Assembly: GCA_035622175.1 (NCBI GenBank)
Contig: DASPVV010000278.1
Span: forward strand, 1 to 59,343
DNA length: 59,343 nt
Source: JAFAGX01 sp035622175
GTDB lineage: Bacteria > Acidobacteriota > Terriglobia > Terriglobales > Acidobacteriaceae
Direction: 5' to 3'
This document shows, in pieces, positions 33,774 to 43,818 of the stretch. Positions within the stretch are counted from its first letter, which is position 1. Each line of letters starts with the position of its first letter. Made by a program: the position numbers and the translations under genes. The notes beneath the pieces are model-generated. The model did no database searches and was not told the origin of the DNA. It worked only from the letters and a program-made list of their open reading frames with translations.

Positions 33774-36278
33774 TCACTCGTACCGCAACGCCACCATGGG
33801 ATCGACTCTGGCCGCGCGCCAGGCCGGCCTCAGACCCGACGCCAGCGACACCGCCAGCAGCACGGTTGCGGCCGCGGTGATGGTCGCCGGGTCATAAGGA
33901 CTTAGCCCAAATAGGAGACTGCTTACGGTATGCGCAGTCAGGAGCGACAAGAACAATCCGGCGACGATACCTGCTCCCGCCAAGGCAACACTCTGCCGCA
34001 TCACCAGCCAGAGCACACCACGGGGCGTCGCCCCTAAGGCCAGACGAATTCCCAGTTCGCTGGTGCGTTGGGCCACCGTGTACGACATGACCCCGTAAAG
34101 TCCCAGGCAAGCCAGCCCAAGCGCCAATGCGCCCAAAATGGATGTCAGCCGTGCAATCAGGCGCTGCTGCGCCAGGCTGCTGCTGATCAGCTCAGCCACC
34201 GTGCCTGCGCCGCCGATGGGTAAGTTCGGGTCGACGCTCCTGACCGCCTCCCGAACCTGCGATATCAGTTGCGCCGGATCTGCGGCGCTGCGAACTAACA
34301 GGCTTTCAACGTCAACGGCATCCTGCGCCAGCGAGTGGTAGATCGTGGGCGGAGCACTTTCGTGGATGTCGTTGACGCGAGAATCTTTCACCATTCCGAC
34401 AATCTGGATGCGATAAGGATGCTCGCCGTCATAACCGAAATACTGGCCCAGGGGATTCTGGTCGTGCAGAAACTCACGCACGAAAGCCTGATTCACCACG
34501 GCGACAGCGGGACTTTTCTCGGTGTCGAAGTCGGCAAAACCTCTGCCCGCGATGAGCGGAATGCCGGCGGTGGCAAAGAATTCCTGGCTGACCTGGCGCC
34601 GTTGCGCGTCGGTCTCGCCATTGGCGTGGGGCACGCCGGGTAGATAGATGTCGCTGGCGTCGCCGCATCCGGAAGCGATCTCGCAGCTCACCAGCGCTGC
34701 CGAGCGCACTCCGGGCAGCGTTTCCACCTGTGCGATCAGCCGGCGGTACAAAGACGGAAGCTGCGCCTGCGAATAGCCGCCGAGGTGGGTGTCGAACCAT
34801 ACGTTCACCAAGTGGTCGCGGTCAAAGCCGGCATCGAGCCTGGTGAAGTTTTGCAGGGTGCGCATAAACAGCCCTGCCCCTACCAGAAGAACAAGAGAAA
34901 GCGCCACCTGCAAAGCCACCAGTGTCTGCTTCAGCGTCCAGCGCGCTCCGCCGCCCGGGGCTGCGCGCCCGCCCGCCTTCAGGGCATGCATGGGTTCAAC
35001 TCGCGTTCCCGCGAACGCCGGGGCAAGCCCGAAAACAATTCCTGTCAGCACGGCAACCGCTGCGCTGAACCAAAATACACGGGCATCAGGGGCAAGACTC
35101 AGCGGTATCGGTGAGCTCTTGCCCGATGCCCATCGGGGCAAGATCCTGCACAGCCAGTAGGCGAACACGCTGCCCAGCAAGGTTCCGCAAACGGACAACA
35201 AAATGCACTCTACCAACAGTTGCCGCACCAGCCGCGCCCGGCTTGCACCGATCGAAAGCCGTAGTGCCATCTCGCGCTCCCGCGCGGCGGCGCGCGCCAG
35301 CAACAGATTGGCCAAATTCGCACAGGCGATCAGCAGAATGATTCCGACCATCGCCATCAAGGCCAGCAGAGGTTGCGAAAAATCCTTAAGAGCAGCGGTG
35401 GACATTCCGTGGCCGCCGGGCTGGAGCAGCAATCGCTCCCGGAGCAGGGCCTTTCGCTCCTGAGGATCCTTGATCCCGGTAGCCTCCTGCTCGAGCTTCA
35501 CCTGAAACACCTGGTTGAGCGCGGTCGATGTTGCCGACTCCGCTTTGTGATTCTTGGCGCGCACCATGAATCGCAGCCAACGAATATTCCGTTGTGGCAG
35601 CCAAGGCTGATCGGACTTAGCATCGCCGCTCTCGCTGTAGTGCTGGGCATAGCGAACCGCGGCTTGCATGGCAGTCGAACTCCAGAATTCCGGTGCGGCG
35701 CCGACGTGTGTGCCCCAAAAGCCCTGTGCGGCAACGCCCACAACCTGCAACGGCATGCTGTTTACTACGAGCTTGCGGCCGACCACATTCGGATCGCGTC
35801 CGAAACGCCGCTCCCAGCAGGCGTAGCTGATCACCGCCACCGGGCTACCGCCGATCACGCGGTCATCCTCCTCGCCCAACAAACGCCCCAGCTCGGAATG
35901 CGTTTCGAGCATTTGAAAATAATTTCCTGTAACCAGCTGCCCGGTGACCATCTCGGGCTGCCCGCCGCCGAAAGATGCGTAGAACGTTGCTGGCCAGGAC
36001 ATGCCGGCTAATTCGGAGCCCCGCGGCATGGTTGCCCGCGCGTCCTCAAACATCGGATACGAGAAGCGCGCGCCTTGTGGCGGGTTATCCACGACCAGGT
36101 AGAGCTGCTCCGGATTGGGCACGGGCAAGGATTTCAGCAGCGCCGCGTTGACCAGCGTGAAAACACCGGTGTTCGCACCAACGCCCAGAGCCAGGGTCAC
36201 GAGGGCCACAGCGGTGAACCCCGGGCTTTTCCCCAACTGCCGCAGCGCGTAGCGAAGATCTTGGGCCAGTCCGCCCAT
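33774..36278 (-). CDS. FtsX/MacB-type permease without ATPase (acidobacterial ADOP type)
   Basis: 834 residues. An N-terminal helix (DLRYALRQLGKSPGFTAVAL) is followed by a large periplasmic MacB-type domain, three central helices (about 300-420), a second periplasmic domain and three C-terminal helices. This is the duplicated layout of the lone permeases common in acidobacteria. No ABC ATPase gene is next to it. The substrate is unknown; relatives act in peptide or macrolide export or lipoprotein handling. ATG 36278 is chosen because GAGGAGGAGGAA precedes it. Confidence 0.92.
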   Translation of the reverse strand: MGGLAQDLRYALRQLGKSPGFTAVALVTLALGVGANTGVFTLVNAALLKSLPVPNPEQLYLVVDNPPQGARFSYPMFEDARATMPRGSELAGMSWPATFYASFGGGQPEMVTGQLVTGNYFQMLETHSELGRLLGEEDDRVIGGSPVAVISYACWERRFGRDPNVVGRKLVVNSMPLQVVGVAAQGFWGTHVGAAPEFWSSTAMQAAVRYAQHYSESGDAKSDQPWLPQRNIRWLRFMVRAKNHKAESATSTALNQVFQVKLEQEATGIKDPQERKALLRERLLLQPGGHGMSTAALKDFSQPLLALMAMVGIILLIACANLANLLLARAAAREREMALRLSIGASRARLVRQLLVECILLSVCGTLLGSVFAYWLCRILPRWASGKSSPIPLSLAPDARVFWFSAAVAVLTGIVFGLAPAFAGTRVEPMHALKAGGRAAPGGGARWTLKQTLVALQVALSLVLLVGAGLFMRTLQNFTRLDAGFDRDHLVNVWFDTHLGGYSQAQLPSLYRRLIAQVETLPGVRSAALVSCEIASGCGDASDIYLPGVPHANGETDAQRRQVSQEFFATAGIPLIAGRGFADFDTEKSPAVAVVNQAFVREFLHDQNPLGQYFGYDGEHPYRIQIVGMVKDSRVNDIHESAPPTIYHSLAQDAVDVESLLVRSAADPAQLISQVREAVRSVDPNLPIGGAGTVAELISSSLAQQRLIARLTSILGALALGLACLGLYGVMSYTVAQRTSELGIRLALGATPRGVLWLVMRQSVALAGAGIVAGLFLSLLTAHTVSSLLFGLSPYDPATITAAATVLLAVSLASGLRPAWRAARVDPMVALRYE

Positions 36279-36579
36279 CTCGGGTTCCTCCTCCTCGCAC
36301 CAGCAGTGCCGCCGTGGGTTGGCCAATCCCCAGCCCACCGTCCAATGGGTCCCTCTCATCGCAAGGCTATTACCAATCCAAGGTGAAGTCTAACCCCCTC
36401 ATGGCAAAGGACAAGAGAATGCTACTGTCGACCCAGGGTGTCCACCGCTGGGCCTTCGATGTCCGAAAACGAACAGGCAACGATCGGTGTCCCGGGGTTG
36501 GTGAGACCAATTGTAGTTTCCGAGGGACACAATACAGCCGGTGCCTAGTTTTTGTTGGGCAGGGTCTAAGTAGGTGCAG
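36279..36579. other. Short intergenic region
   Basis: 300 bp between the permease and exported protein genes. No gene or site seen. Confidence 0.4.
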
Positions 36580-37389
36580 TTATTTGTCGGACAAGAGGAA
36601 GTCCACCTCTGCGTTTGCTCCAGCGCCGACGGTGACGTTTTTCTCCGTGATCTTGGGATCGCTGAAGATCGGCCGTTGCACTCGCTTCTCCGTCAACACA
36701 TCAAAGGTCGCCTCTTGCTTGGCCACTTCCCAACCCTCGTGCCAGGCGACGAGTACGTATTGGCCGGCAGGAACATTCGTCAGTTCAAATTTGCCTTCGG
36801 CGTCGGTCACGGTGTAGTAAGGATGACGGGCTACGAACATCTCTGCATTCATCCAAACGTGACCGCCGTTGCATTTTAAGTTGACCACACCTGGACTGGG
36901 CATGGTTCGAGAGACGACTTGGTTAGGGAACGGAAAAGGCAAGTTGTAGCTGGCTGCGCCTTCCATGTGAATGGTGTGCAGCGTGGCGTCGGAGCTCTTC
37001 ATGTCGAGGGTTCCGTTGGCGGGGACGAGCAGTATGTGGGGCTCGTAGCGGCAGTGTTTCTGGTCGAGGAAGCGCCGCGCCGGCGGGAGATCAAAGTCTT
37101 TGCCTCGGCTTATTTCCTTGATGTACACGACGGCGTTGGCAACACCGCCCTGGGGCGAAATGATCAATCGCTCCAAGTCACGAGTTTTTTCTGAGTCCGG
37201 ATCGCAGATCTGCGGATCCTTGGTGATGGGGAATCGGCTCAGGTGGGGCTTGGGACCGGACCACTTAACGGTACCGCTGATGGTGCCGCCGTCCGCTACC
37301 GAGATGACTTGGTAGCTCTGGGCTGACACCCTCTCGATCGGGCCTACCAAAATGAGGGAGAAAGCCATCAAGGCTACTGCTTTGTACAT
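36580..37389 (-). CDS. Exported protein with cupredoxin-like and carboxypeptidase-regulatory-like domains
   Basis: 269 residues. A signal peptide (MYKAVALMAFSLILVGPIERVSA) leads into a part resembling plastocyanin-like domains: FLDQKHCRYEPHILLVPANGT and DATLHTIHMEGAASYNLPFP, then VNLKCNGGHVWMNAEMFVARH, a His/Cys/His/Met pattern of type-1 copper sites. The end (TVTDAEGKFELTNVPAGQYV) is a carboxypeptidase-regulatory-like beta domain. Similar proteins sit near respiratory or methylamine-type clusters elsewhere; here there is no such neighbour. Copper binding is inferred from residues only. Confidence 0.72.
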   Translation of the reverse strand: MYKAVALMAFSLILVGPIERVSAQSYQVISVADGGTISGTVKWSGPKPHLSRFPITKDPQICDPDSEKTRDLERLIISPQGGVANAVVYIKEISRGKDFDLPPARRFLDQKHCRYEPHILLVPANGTLDMKSSDATLHTIHMEGAASYNLPFPFPNQVVSRTMPSPGVVNLKCNGGHVWMNAEMFVARHPYYTVTDAEGKFELTNVPAGQYVLVAWHEGWEVAKQEATFDVLTEKRVQRPIFSDPKITEKNVTVGAGANAEVDFLLSDK

Positions 37390-37587
37390 ACCTCACTCCC
37401 CCGCCGTTCTCGCCGCGGTTACATGGAATCGTAACAGGCGACCTGCAACGGGCAAGTCACTTTAGTAATAGGACGATTTGACGCAGATCACTGACAAGAC
37501 CGCAGAGACGGCAAGGTATTGGGATCCAGGGCCCAGGGCAAGAGTGCTGGAGACGGTTGGCCGGTCGGCCCTGAACTTCGGTGCGAG

Positions 37588-40500
37588 CTAGTCGGCATGG
37601 CTGGCAGCGGGCGAAACCGACCCTGGGAGTTCAGTCCTTCTCCGGCTAAGGTGCCATCGCAGCCGGTCCATATAGAGGTAAACAACCGGAGTGGTGAACA
37701 GGGTCAGCGCCTGGCTGACGATCAACCCGCCGATGATGGTCAGGCCCAGCGGGCGCCGCAATTCCGAGCCGGTTCCTGTACCGAGTGCCAGGGGCAAGGC
37801 GCCGAGCAGCGCGGCAGCCGTGGTCATCATGATGGGTCGAAAGCGCAGCAGGCAGGCTTCGTGGATGGCTTCGAGCGGGGAGCGCCCGGCGTGTCGTTCC
37901 TGATCCAACGCAAAATCGATCATCATGATCGCATTCTTCTTCACCAGGCCAATGAGCAGGATGATACCAATCAGTCCAATGACGTTGAGCTCATTGTGCG
38001 TGAACTTCAGCGCCAAGAGCGCGCCGACCCCGGCGGAGGGGATGGTGGAGAGGATGGTGATGGGATGGATGTAGCTCTCGTAAAGAATCCCCAGCACGAT
38101 ATAAACCGCCAGCAGCGCCGTCATGATCAAAATGGGCTCATTGGCCAAGGATTCTTTGAAAGCGGCCGCCGTGCCCTGGAAGCTGCCATGAATGGTGGCA
38201 GGAAACTTGATGGAGCGTTCCGCATTCTCAATCAGCCGGGTGGCCTGCCCGAGAGACACCCCCGGGGCCAAATTGAAGGAGATGGTCACCGCCGCCCACT
38301 GCCCCTGATGGTTCACCGCCAGGGAAGTGTTCGCGGGTCCAAAGCGGGTGAAGGCCGAGAGTGGGACCACGTTTCCGTTGGCAGAATTCACGTATGTGGT
38401 ATCGAGCGTATCCGGGCTCTGTTGAAAACCCGGAGCAACTTCCATGACCACATGATATTGGTTGAGCGGCTCGTAAATGGTCGAGACCTGGCGTTGCCCA
38501 AAAGCGTCGTACAGCGCGGAGTCGATATCTTGGGCGGCAACTCCCAGCCGGGCTGCGGTGTCGCGATCAATGATCACGTTGGCCTCGAGGCCTTTGTCCT
38601 GTTGATCGGTGTTGACCTGCTGGAGTTGCGGCTGGGCGCGCAGTTTCTGCAACAACTGCGGCGCCCATTCGTTCAGTTCGTTCAAATCTTCACCCTGCAG
38701 GGTGTACTGGTACTGCGCCTGGCTGAGACGGCCGCCGATATTCAGGTCCTGCGCGGCCTGCATGTAGAGCGTAGCGCCGGGGACTTCGGAAAACTTGGCG
38801 CTCAGCTCTTCGATGACCTGATCGGCGCTGAGGCTTCGCTTGCGCAGAGGCTTCAAGGTTATGAACATGCGGCCCTGGTTCATGGCGGTGGTGCCCCCGC
38901 AGAAGCCGATCATGGTCTGGACATTGGGGTCGTGCATGCCGATTTCGACATAGCGACGCATCTTGCGCCGCATGGCATTAAAGGAAATATCCTGCGCAGC
39001 TTGCACCGACCCCATGACTCGGCCCGTGTCCTGCTGGGGGAAGAACCCCTTGGGAACATCTTGGAACAGGTAGATGCTTAAGCCGGCCGTGGCAATGGTG
39101 AGGAGCAGAACCGCGAATTGATAGCGCAGCACCCAGGCCAAGCTGGCCCGGTAGACTCCGAGGATCGCGTCAAACACCTTTTGGCTGGCCTTGTATGCCC
39201 TGCCATGCGTCTCTTCTCCCAGCGACTTGAGCAATTGCGCGCACATGGTGGGGGTGGTGGTGAGAGAAACCACCAGAGAGACGCCAATCGCCGCGCTCAG
39301 AGTCACGGCGAATTCGCGGAAGAAACGTCCCACAATCCCGCCCATCATCAAAATGGGGATGAAGACGGCGACTAGGGACGTGCTCATGGACAATACCGTG
39401 AACCCAATCTCCCGCGCGCCCCGGAATGCCGCCTCAACCGGCCCCATGCCCTTCTCGAGATAACGAGTGATGTTTTCGAGCACGACGATCGCGTCATCCA
39501 CCACAAAGCCGGTCGAAATCGCCAGCGCCATGAGCGACAGATTATTCAGGCTGTACCCCAGCAGGTACATGATTCCAAACGTGCCGACCAAGGAGAGGGG
39601 CACAGCGATGCTCGGAATGACGGTAGCTCGCACGGTTCGCAAGAAGACGAACACCACGAGAATCACCAGCAATACGGAGATGCCCAGCGTGATTTCGATA
39701 TCGCGCAGCGAGGCGCGCACGGTGGTGGTTCGGTCCGAGACCACCGCCAGTTGGATGGCCGGCGAAATCGAGGCCTGCAGCTGGGGCAGAATCGCCAGCA
39801 CATTATCCACGGTCTGGATAATGTTTGCCCCTGGCTGTCGAAACACAATAATGATGACCGCCGGCTTCCCGTTGGACAGACCGAAGATGTGCGCGTCTTC
39901 GACCGAGTCCTGGACCTCGGCAACATCGCCCAAACGCACCGCCGCTCCGTTCTGCTTGTTATAGGCAACGATCAGGGGACGGTACTGGTCGGCGCGCGTG
40001 ATCTGATCGTTGTCACCCACCGTCCAGGCATGGCTCTGATTGGCCACTTCGCCCTTGGGACGATTGGCATTGGCCGCACTCAGTACGTTGCGCACCGCAT
40101 CCAGTCCGATGCCATAGTTATTGAGCATGTGCGGATTGATTTCCGCACGTACGGCTGGATTGGCGCCTCCGCCGACATAGACCTGGCCGACGCCGTTCAC
40201 CTGCGCGAGCTTCTGCGAGAGAATGGAGTTGGCCTGGTCGTAGATATCCGGCAGAGTGACGCTATCGGAGGTCATCGACATGATGAGAATGGGAGCGTCG
40301 GCGGGATTGACCTTGCGGTACCAGGGATTGCCCGGCAAATAGGTCGGCAGCTGGCTGCGAGCCGCGTTGATGGCCGCCTGAACGTCGCGCGCCGCCGCAT
40401 CGATATTGCGGGTCAGGTCAAACTGCAAAACAATGCCGGTCGAGCCGAGCTGGCTCACCGACGTCATTTGATTAATACCCGCGATCCGTCCGAACTGACG

Positions 40501-40704
40501 CTCGAGCGGCGTGGCCACCGCCGAGGCCATCGTTTCCGGACTGGCTCCGGGAAGGCTGGCGGACACCTGAATGACCGGGAACTCAACCTGGGGCAGCGGA
40601 GCCACGGGCAAGAAGTTAAACGCCAGCGCGCCGGACATGAGCAGCGCCAAGGTCAGCAGCGACGTCCCGATTGGCCGTTTGATGAATGGGGCGGAGATGT
40701 TCAC
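37588..40704 (-). CDS. mdtC: RND efflux pump, inner-membrane subunit (MdtC-like)
   Basis: 1,038 residues, 12 membrane segments in two halves with two large periplasmic loops. The opening (PFIKRPIGTSLLTLALLMSG, FLPVAPLPQVEFPVIQVSAS, SPETMASAVATPLERQFGRI) matches MdtC closely. Conserved DD pairs of the proton relay are visible in TGFVVDDAIVVLENITRY. It is the last gene of mdtABC, starting 3 bases after the mdtB stop. It acts with MdtB as a heterotrimer to pump out small hydrophobic compounds. No TolC-like outer-membrane gene is in the window. Confidence 0.93.
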   Translation of the reverse strand: MNISAPFIKRPIGTSLLTLALLMSGALAFNFLPVAPLPQVEFPVIQVSASLPGASPETMASAVATPLERQFGRIAGINQMTSVSQLGSTGIVLQFDLTRNIDAAARDVQAAINAARSQLPTYLPGNPWYRKVNPADAPILIMSMTSDSVTLPDIYDQANSILSQKLAQVNGVGQVYVGGGANPAVRAEINPHMLNNYGIGLDAVRNVLSAANANRPKGEVANQSHAWTVGDNDQITRADQYRPLIVAYNKQNGAAVRLGDVAEVQDSVEDAHIFGLSNGKPAVIIIVFRQPGANIIQTVDNVLAILPQLQASISPAIQLAVVSDRTTTVRASLRDIEITLGISVLLVILVVFVFLRTVRATVIPSIAVPLSLVGTFGIMYLLGYSLNNLSLMALAISTGFVVDDAIVVLENITRYLEKGMGPVEAAFRGAREIGFTVLSMSTSLVAVFIPILMMGGIVGRFFREFAVTLSAAIGVSLVVSLTTTPTMCAQLLKSLGEETHGRAYKASQKVFDAILGVYRASLAWVLRYQFAVLLLTIATAGLSIYLFQDVPKGFFPQQDTGRVMGSVQAAQDISFNAMRRKMRRYVEIGMHDPNVQTMIGFCGGTTAMNQGRMFITLKPLRKRSLSADQVIEELSAKFSEVPGATLYMQAAQDLNIGGRLSQAQYQYTLQGEDLNELNEWAPQLLQKLRAQPQLQQVNTDQQDKGLEANVIIDRDTAARLGVAAQDIDSALYDAFGQRQVSTIYEPLNQYHVVMEVAPGFQQSPDTLDTTYVNSANGNVVPLSAFTRFGPANTSLAVNHQGQWAAVTISFNLAPGVSLGQATRLIENAERSIKFPATIHGSFQGTAAAFKESLANEPILIMTALLAVYIVLGILYESYIHPITILSTIPSAGVGALLALKFTHNELNVIGLIGIILLIGLVKKNAIMMIDFALDQERHAGRSPLEAIHEACLLRFRPIMMTTAAALLGALPLALGTGTGSELRRPLGLTIIGGLIVSQALTLFTTPVVYLYMDRLRWHLSRRRTELPGSVSPAASHAD

Positions 40705-40707
40705 CGA

Positions 40708-43700
40708 CTAATCTCCTGTCGCTGGTTCCTCGACGCGGTGAAGCAGAGCAAAGCGCTCAAACCTCTTCGCCAGCCGGTCAAACCACAGATAGACCACCGG
40801 GGTCGTATACAAGGTGAGCGCCTGGCTCACCAGCAGCCCGCCCACGATGGTGATGCCCAGCGGATGACGCAGCTCCGACCCCGTACCCGTTCCGAGTGCC
40901 AAAGGCAGACCGCCGAGCAGCGCGGCCATCGTGGTCATCATGATGGGACGGAAACGAAGCAGACATGCCTGAAAGATTGCTTCCTCGGGCGGTTTTCCCT
41001 CGAGACGCTCCGCCTCCAGCGCGAAATCGATCATCATAATGGCGTTCTTTTTGACGATGCCGATCAGCAGGATGATTCCGATAATCGCCACCACGCCCAA
41101 ATCCTTGCCCGTGACCAACAATGCCAAAATTGCGCCCACCCCAGCCGAAGGCAGGGTAGAAAGAATCGTCAGCGGATGAATGTAGCTTTCGTAGAGTACG
41201 CCCAGCACGATATAAACCGTCACGATGGCAGCCACGATCAGCCACGGCTCGGTCGAAAGGGAATTGCGAAACGCTGCTGCCGTTCCTTGGAATGCCGTAT
41301 GAACGCTGGCCGGCATTGCGATTGCTGCTTCCGCCTGATCGATGGCCCGGGTAGCATCACCGAGCGACTTGCCGGGGGCCAGGTTGAAGGAAATCGTCAC
41401 CACCGGAAACTGGCCTTGGTGGTTTACGGCGAGAGAGGTCGGGGAGGTGCGCACTTGGGTAAAGGCCGACAGCGGCACCTGCGCCCCGGTGGCCGATTTC
41501 ACGTACAAATCTTTGAACGAGCCCGGGTTTTGCTGAAATTGCGGATCTACCTCGAGCACGACGTGATACTGGTTCAGCTGGGTGAAGATGGTCGACACCT
41601 GCCGCTGCCCGAAGGCGTCGTACAGGGTGTTGTCAATCTGCGACGGAGAAATTCCAAAGCGGGAGGCGGTGTCGCGATCAATGGCGATATCCGCCTGCAG
41701 GCCGCCAGTTTGTTGGTCACTGGCAACATCGCGCAGCTCGGGCAGGGTGCGGAGCTTGTCGACCAACCGCGAAGACAGACGCGCCAGTTCCCGCGCATCG
41801 GCATCTTCCATGGTGTACTGAAATTGCGTGCGGCTGACCCGATCCTCAACCGTCAAGTCCTGCACCGGTTGCATGAACAGGGTGATGCCCTCCACCTGCG
41901 CCAGCTTGGGCTGCAAGCGGCGGATGATCTCGGTCGCGCTGGCCTTGCGCTCGTCGCGCGGCTTAAGGTTGATCTGAATGCGTCCCGTGTTGGGCGTCAG
42001 GTTGGTTCCGTCGATTCCGATAAACGAGGATAGGCTGGCCACGTCGGGGTCCTCGAGAATGATGGCGGCGAGCGCTTTTTGCCGTTCGGCGAGAGCGGGG
42101 AAGGACACGCTCTGCGGAGCCTCAGAAATGCCCAGAATGACCCCGGTGTCCTGTACCGGAAAGAATCCCTTGGGAACGACGATGTACAGAAACAAGGTTA
42201 GAACCAGGGTGCTTGCCGTCACCAGCAGGGTTATGGTCTGGTGACGCAGCACGAATTTCAGCGTTTGCCCGTACAACTCGATCACCCAGTTATAAAAGTT
42301 CTCCGAGGAGCGGTAGAAATGGCTCTGCTGCGACGCGGAGGGGGGCTTGAGCAGCTTGGCGCACATCATCGGCGTGAGCGAGAGCGACACTACGGCCGAG
42401 ACCAAAATCGTAACCGCCAGGGTGACGGCGAATTCCCGGAACAGGCGGCCGACGATGTCGCCCATAAATAAGAGCGGAATCAATACGGCGATGAGCGAAA
42501 CCGTCAGCGAAACGATGGTGAAGCCGATTTGCCCGGCGCCTTTCAACGCCGCTTCGAGCGGGGCATCGCCTTCTTCGAGAAAGCGCGAGATGTTCTCAAT
42601 CATGACGATGGCGTCGTCCACCACGAATCCGGTCGAAATGGTCAACGCCATGAGCGTGAGATTGTTGAGGCTGTAGCCCAGCAAATACATCACCCCGAAG
42701 GTGCCCACGATGGACAGGGGAACGGTTACGCTCGGAATCGTGGTGGCTGGGAGGTTGCGCAGAAACAGAAAGATCACCATCACTACGAGCGCAACCGTAA
42801 GCATGAGCTCGAATTGCACATCCTTGACCGAAGCGCGAATGGTCTGGGTTCGATCGATCAGGATGGAGACGTTGACGGCCGCCGGTAACCCCGCCTGCAG
42901 TTGCGGAAGCAACTTCTTGATGCGGTCGACGACGCTGATGATGTTCGCACCGGGCTGGCGCTGGATGTTCACGATCACGGCGGGGTCCTGGTTCATCCAG
43001 GCCGCCTGCATGATGTTTTCCACCCCGTCGGTCACGGTCGCCACATCGGAGAGCCGTACCGGAGAACCGTTGCGATAGGCGATGACGATCGGCCGGTACT
43101 GATCGCCGAACAGCAATTGGTCATTGGCGCCGATGGTAAAGGATTGCCGCGGCCCGTCCAGGGTTCCTTTGGCTTGATCGACGTTCGCCGCAGCCAGCGC
43201 CGCCCGCACATCCTCCAGGCTCAAACCATAGGCGGCCAGGGCTGTGGGATTGGCTTGAACCCGAACCGCCGGCTTCTGACCGCCGCTGATCGAGACCAGG
43301 CCGACCCCGGTCACCTGAGAGATTTTCTGGGCCAGCGCGGTGTCTGCTAAGTCTTCGACCTTCGAGAGCGGCAGCGACCGCGAGGTGAGTGCGAGCGTGA
43401 GAATCGGCGCATCCGCTGGATTCACCTTGCTGTAAATCGGGGGATTCGGCAGATCGGATGGCAAGTAGGTCTGAGCCGCGTTGATCGCTGCCTGAACTTG
43501 CTGCTCTTCGACGTCAATGTTCTGGTCCAGCCCGAACTGCAGCGTGATGACCGAACTGCCAAACGAACTGGTGGAGGTCATTTGCGTCAGGCCCGGGACC
43601 TGCCCGAACTGACGCTCGAGCGGTGCGGTTACCGACGATGCCATTACGTCGGGATTGGCCCCCGGGTAAAAGGTCATCACCTGAATGGTGGGATAGTCCA

Positions 43701-43818
43701 CTTCCGGCAACGCCGAGACCGGGAGCTGGCGATAGGCGACAAAGCCCACCAGCATGATTGCCACCATCAGCAGTGCGGTCGCGACGGGTCGGAGAATGAA
43801 GATGCGGGAAGGATTCAT
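40708..43818 (-). CDS. mdtB: RND efflux pump, inner-membrane subunit (MdtB-like)
   Basis: 1,036 residues. The N-terminus (MNPSRIFILRPVATALLMVA, LPVSALPEVDYPTIQV) and TAPLERQFGQVPGL are characteristic of MdtB. The relay segment TGFVVDDAIVMIENISRFLE is intact, and the second half repeats the pattern. It is the middle gene of the operon: its start overlaps the adaptor stop (ATGA) and its own stop is three bases from mdtC. The two paralogous pumps in one operon are the mark of the heteromeric Mdt type. Confidence 0.93.
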   Translation of the reverse strand: MNPSRIFILRPVATALLMVAIMLVGFVAYRQLPVSALPEVDYPTIQVMTFYPGANPDVMASSVTAPLERQFGQVPGLTQMTSTSSFGSSVITLQFGLDQNIDVEEQQVQAAINAAQTYLPSDLPNPPIYSKVNPADAPILTLALTSRSLPLSKVEDLADTALAQKISQVTGVGLVSISGGQKPAVRVQANPTALAAYGLSLEDVRAALAAANVDQAKGTLDGPRQSFTIGANDQLLFGDQYRPIVIAYRNGSPVRLSDVATVTDGVENIMQAAWMNQDPAVIVNIQRQPGANIISVVDRIKKLLPQLQAGLPAAVNVSILIDRTQTIRASVKDVQFELMLTVALVVMVIFLFLRNLPATTIPSVTVPLSIVGTFGVMYLLGYSLNNLTLMALTISTGFVVDDAIVMIENISRFLEEGDAPLEAALKGAGQIGFTIVSLTVSLIAVLIPLLFMGDIVGRLFREFAVTLAVTILVSAVVSLSLTPMMCAKLLKPPSASQQSHFYRSSENFYNWVIELYGQTLKFVLRHQTITLLVTASTLVLTLFLYIVVPKGFFPVQDTGVILGISEAPQSVSFPALAERQKALAAIILEDPDVASLSSFIGIDGTNLTPNTGRIQINLKPRDERKASATEIIRRLQPKLAQVEGITLFMQPVQDLTVEDRVSRTQFQYTMEDADARELARLSSRLVDKLRTLPELRDVASDQQTGGLQADIAIDRDTASRFGISPSQIDNTLYDAFGQRQVSTIFTQLNQYHVVLEVDPQFQQNPGSFKDLYVKSATGAQVPLSAFTQVRTSPTSLAVNHQGQFPVVTISFNLAPGKSLGDATRAIDQAEAAIAMPASVHTAFQGTAAAFRNSLSTEPWLIVAAIVTVYIVLGVLYESYIHPLTILSTLPSAGVGAILALLVTGKDLGVVAIIGIILLIGIVKKNAIMMIDFALEAERLEGKPPEEAIFQACLLRFRPIMMTTMAALLGGLPLALGTGTGSELRHPLGITIVGGLLVSQALTLYTTPVVYLWFDRLAKRFERFALLHRVEEPATGD

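Noticed and set aside
37519..39081. Long plus-strand frame opposite mdtC
   Set aside because: High-GC shadow frame rich in Gln, Arg, Asp and Gly; the minus strand codes a full RND pump.
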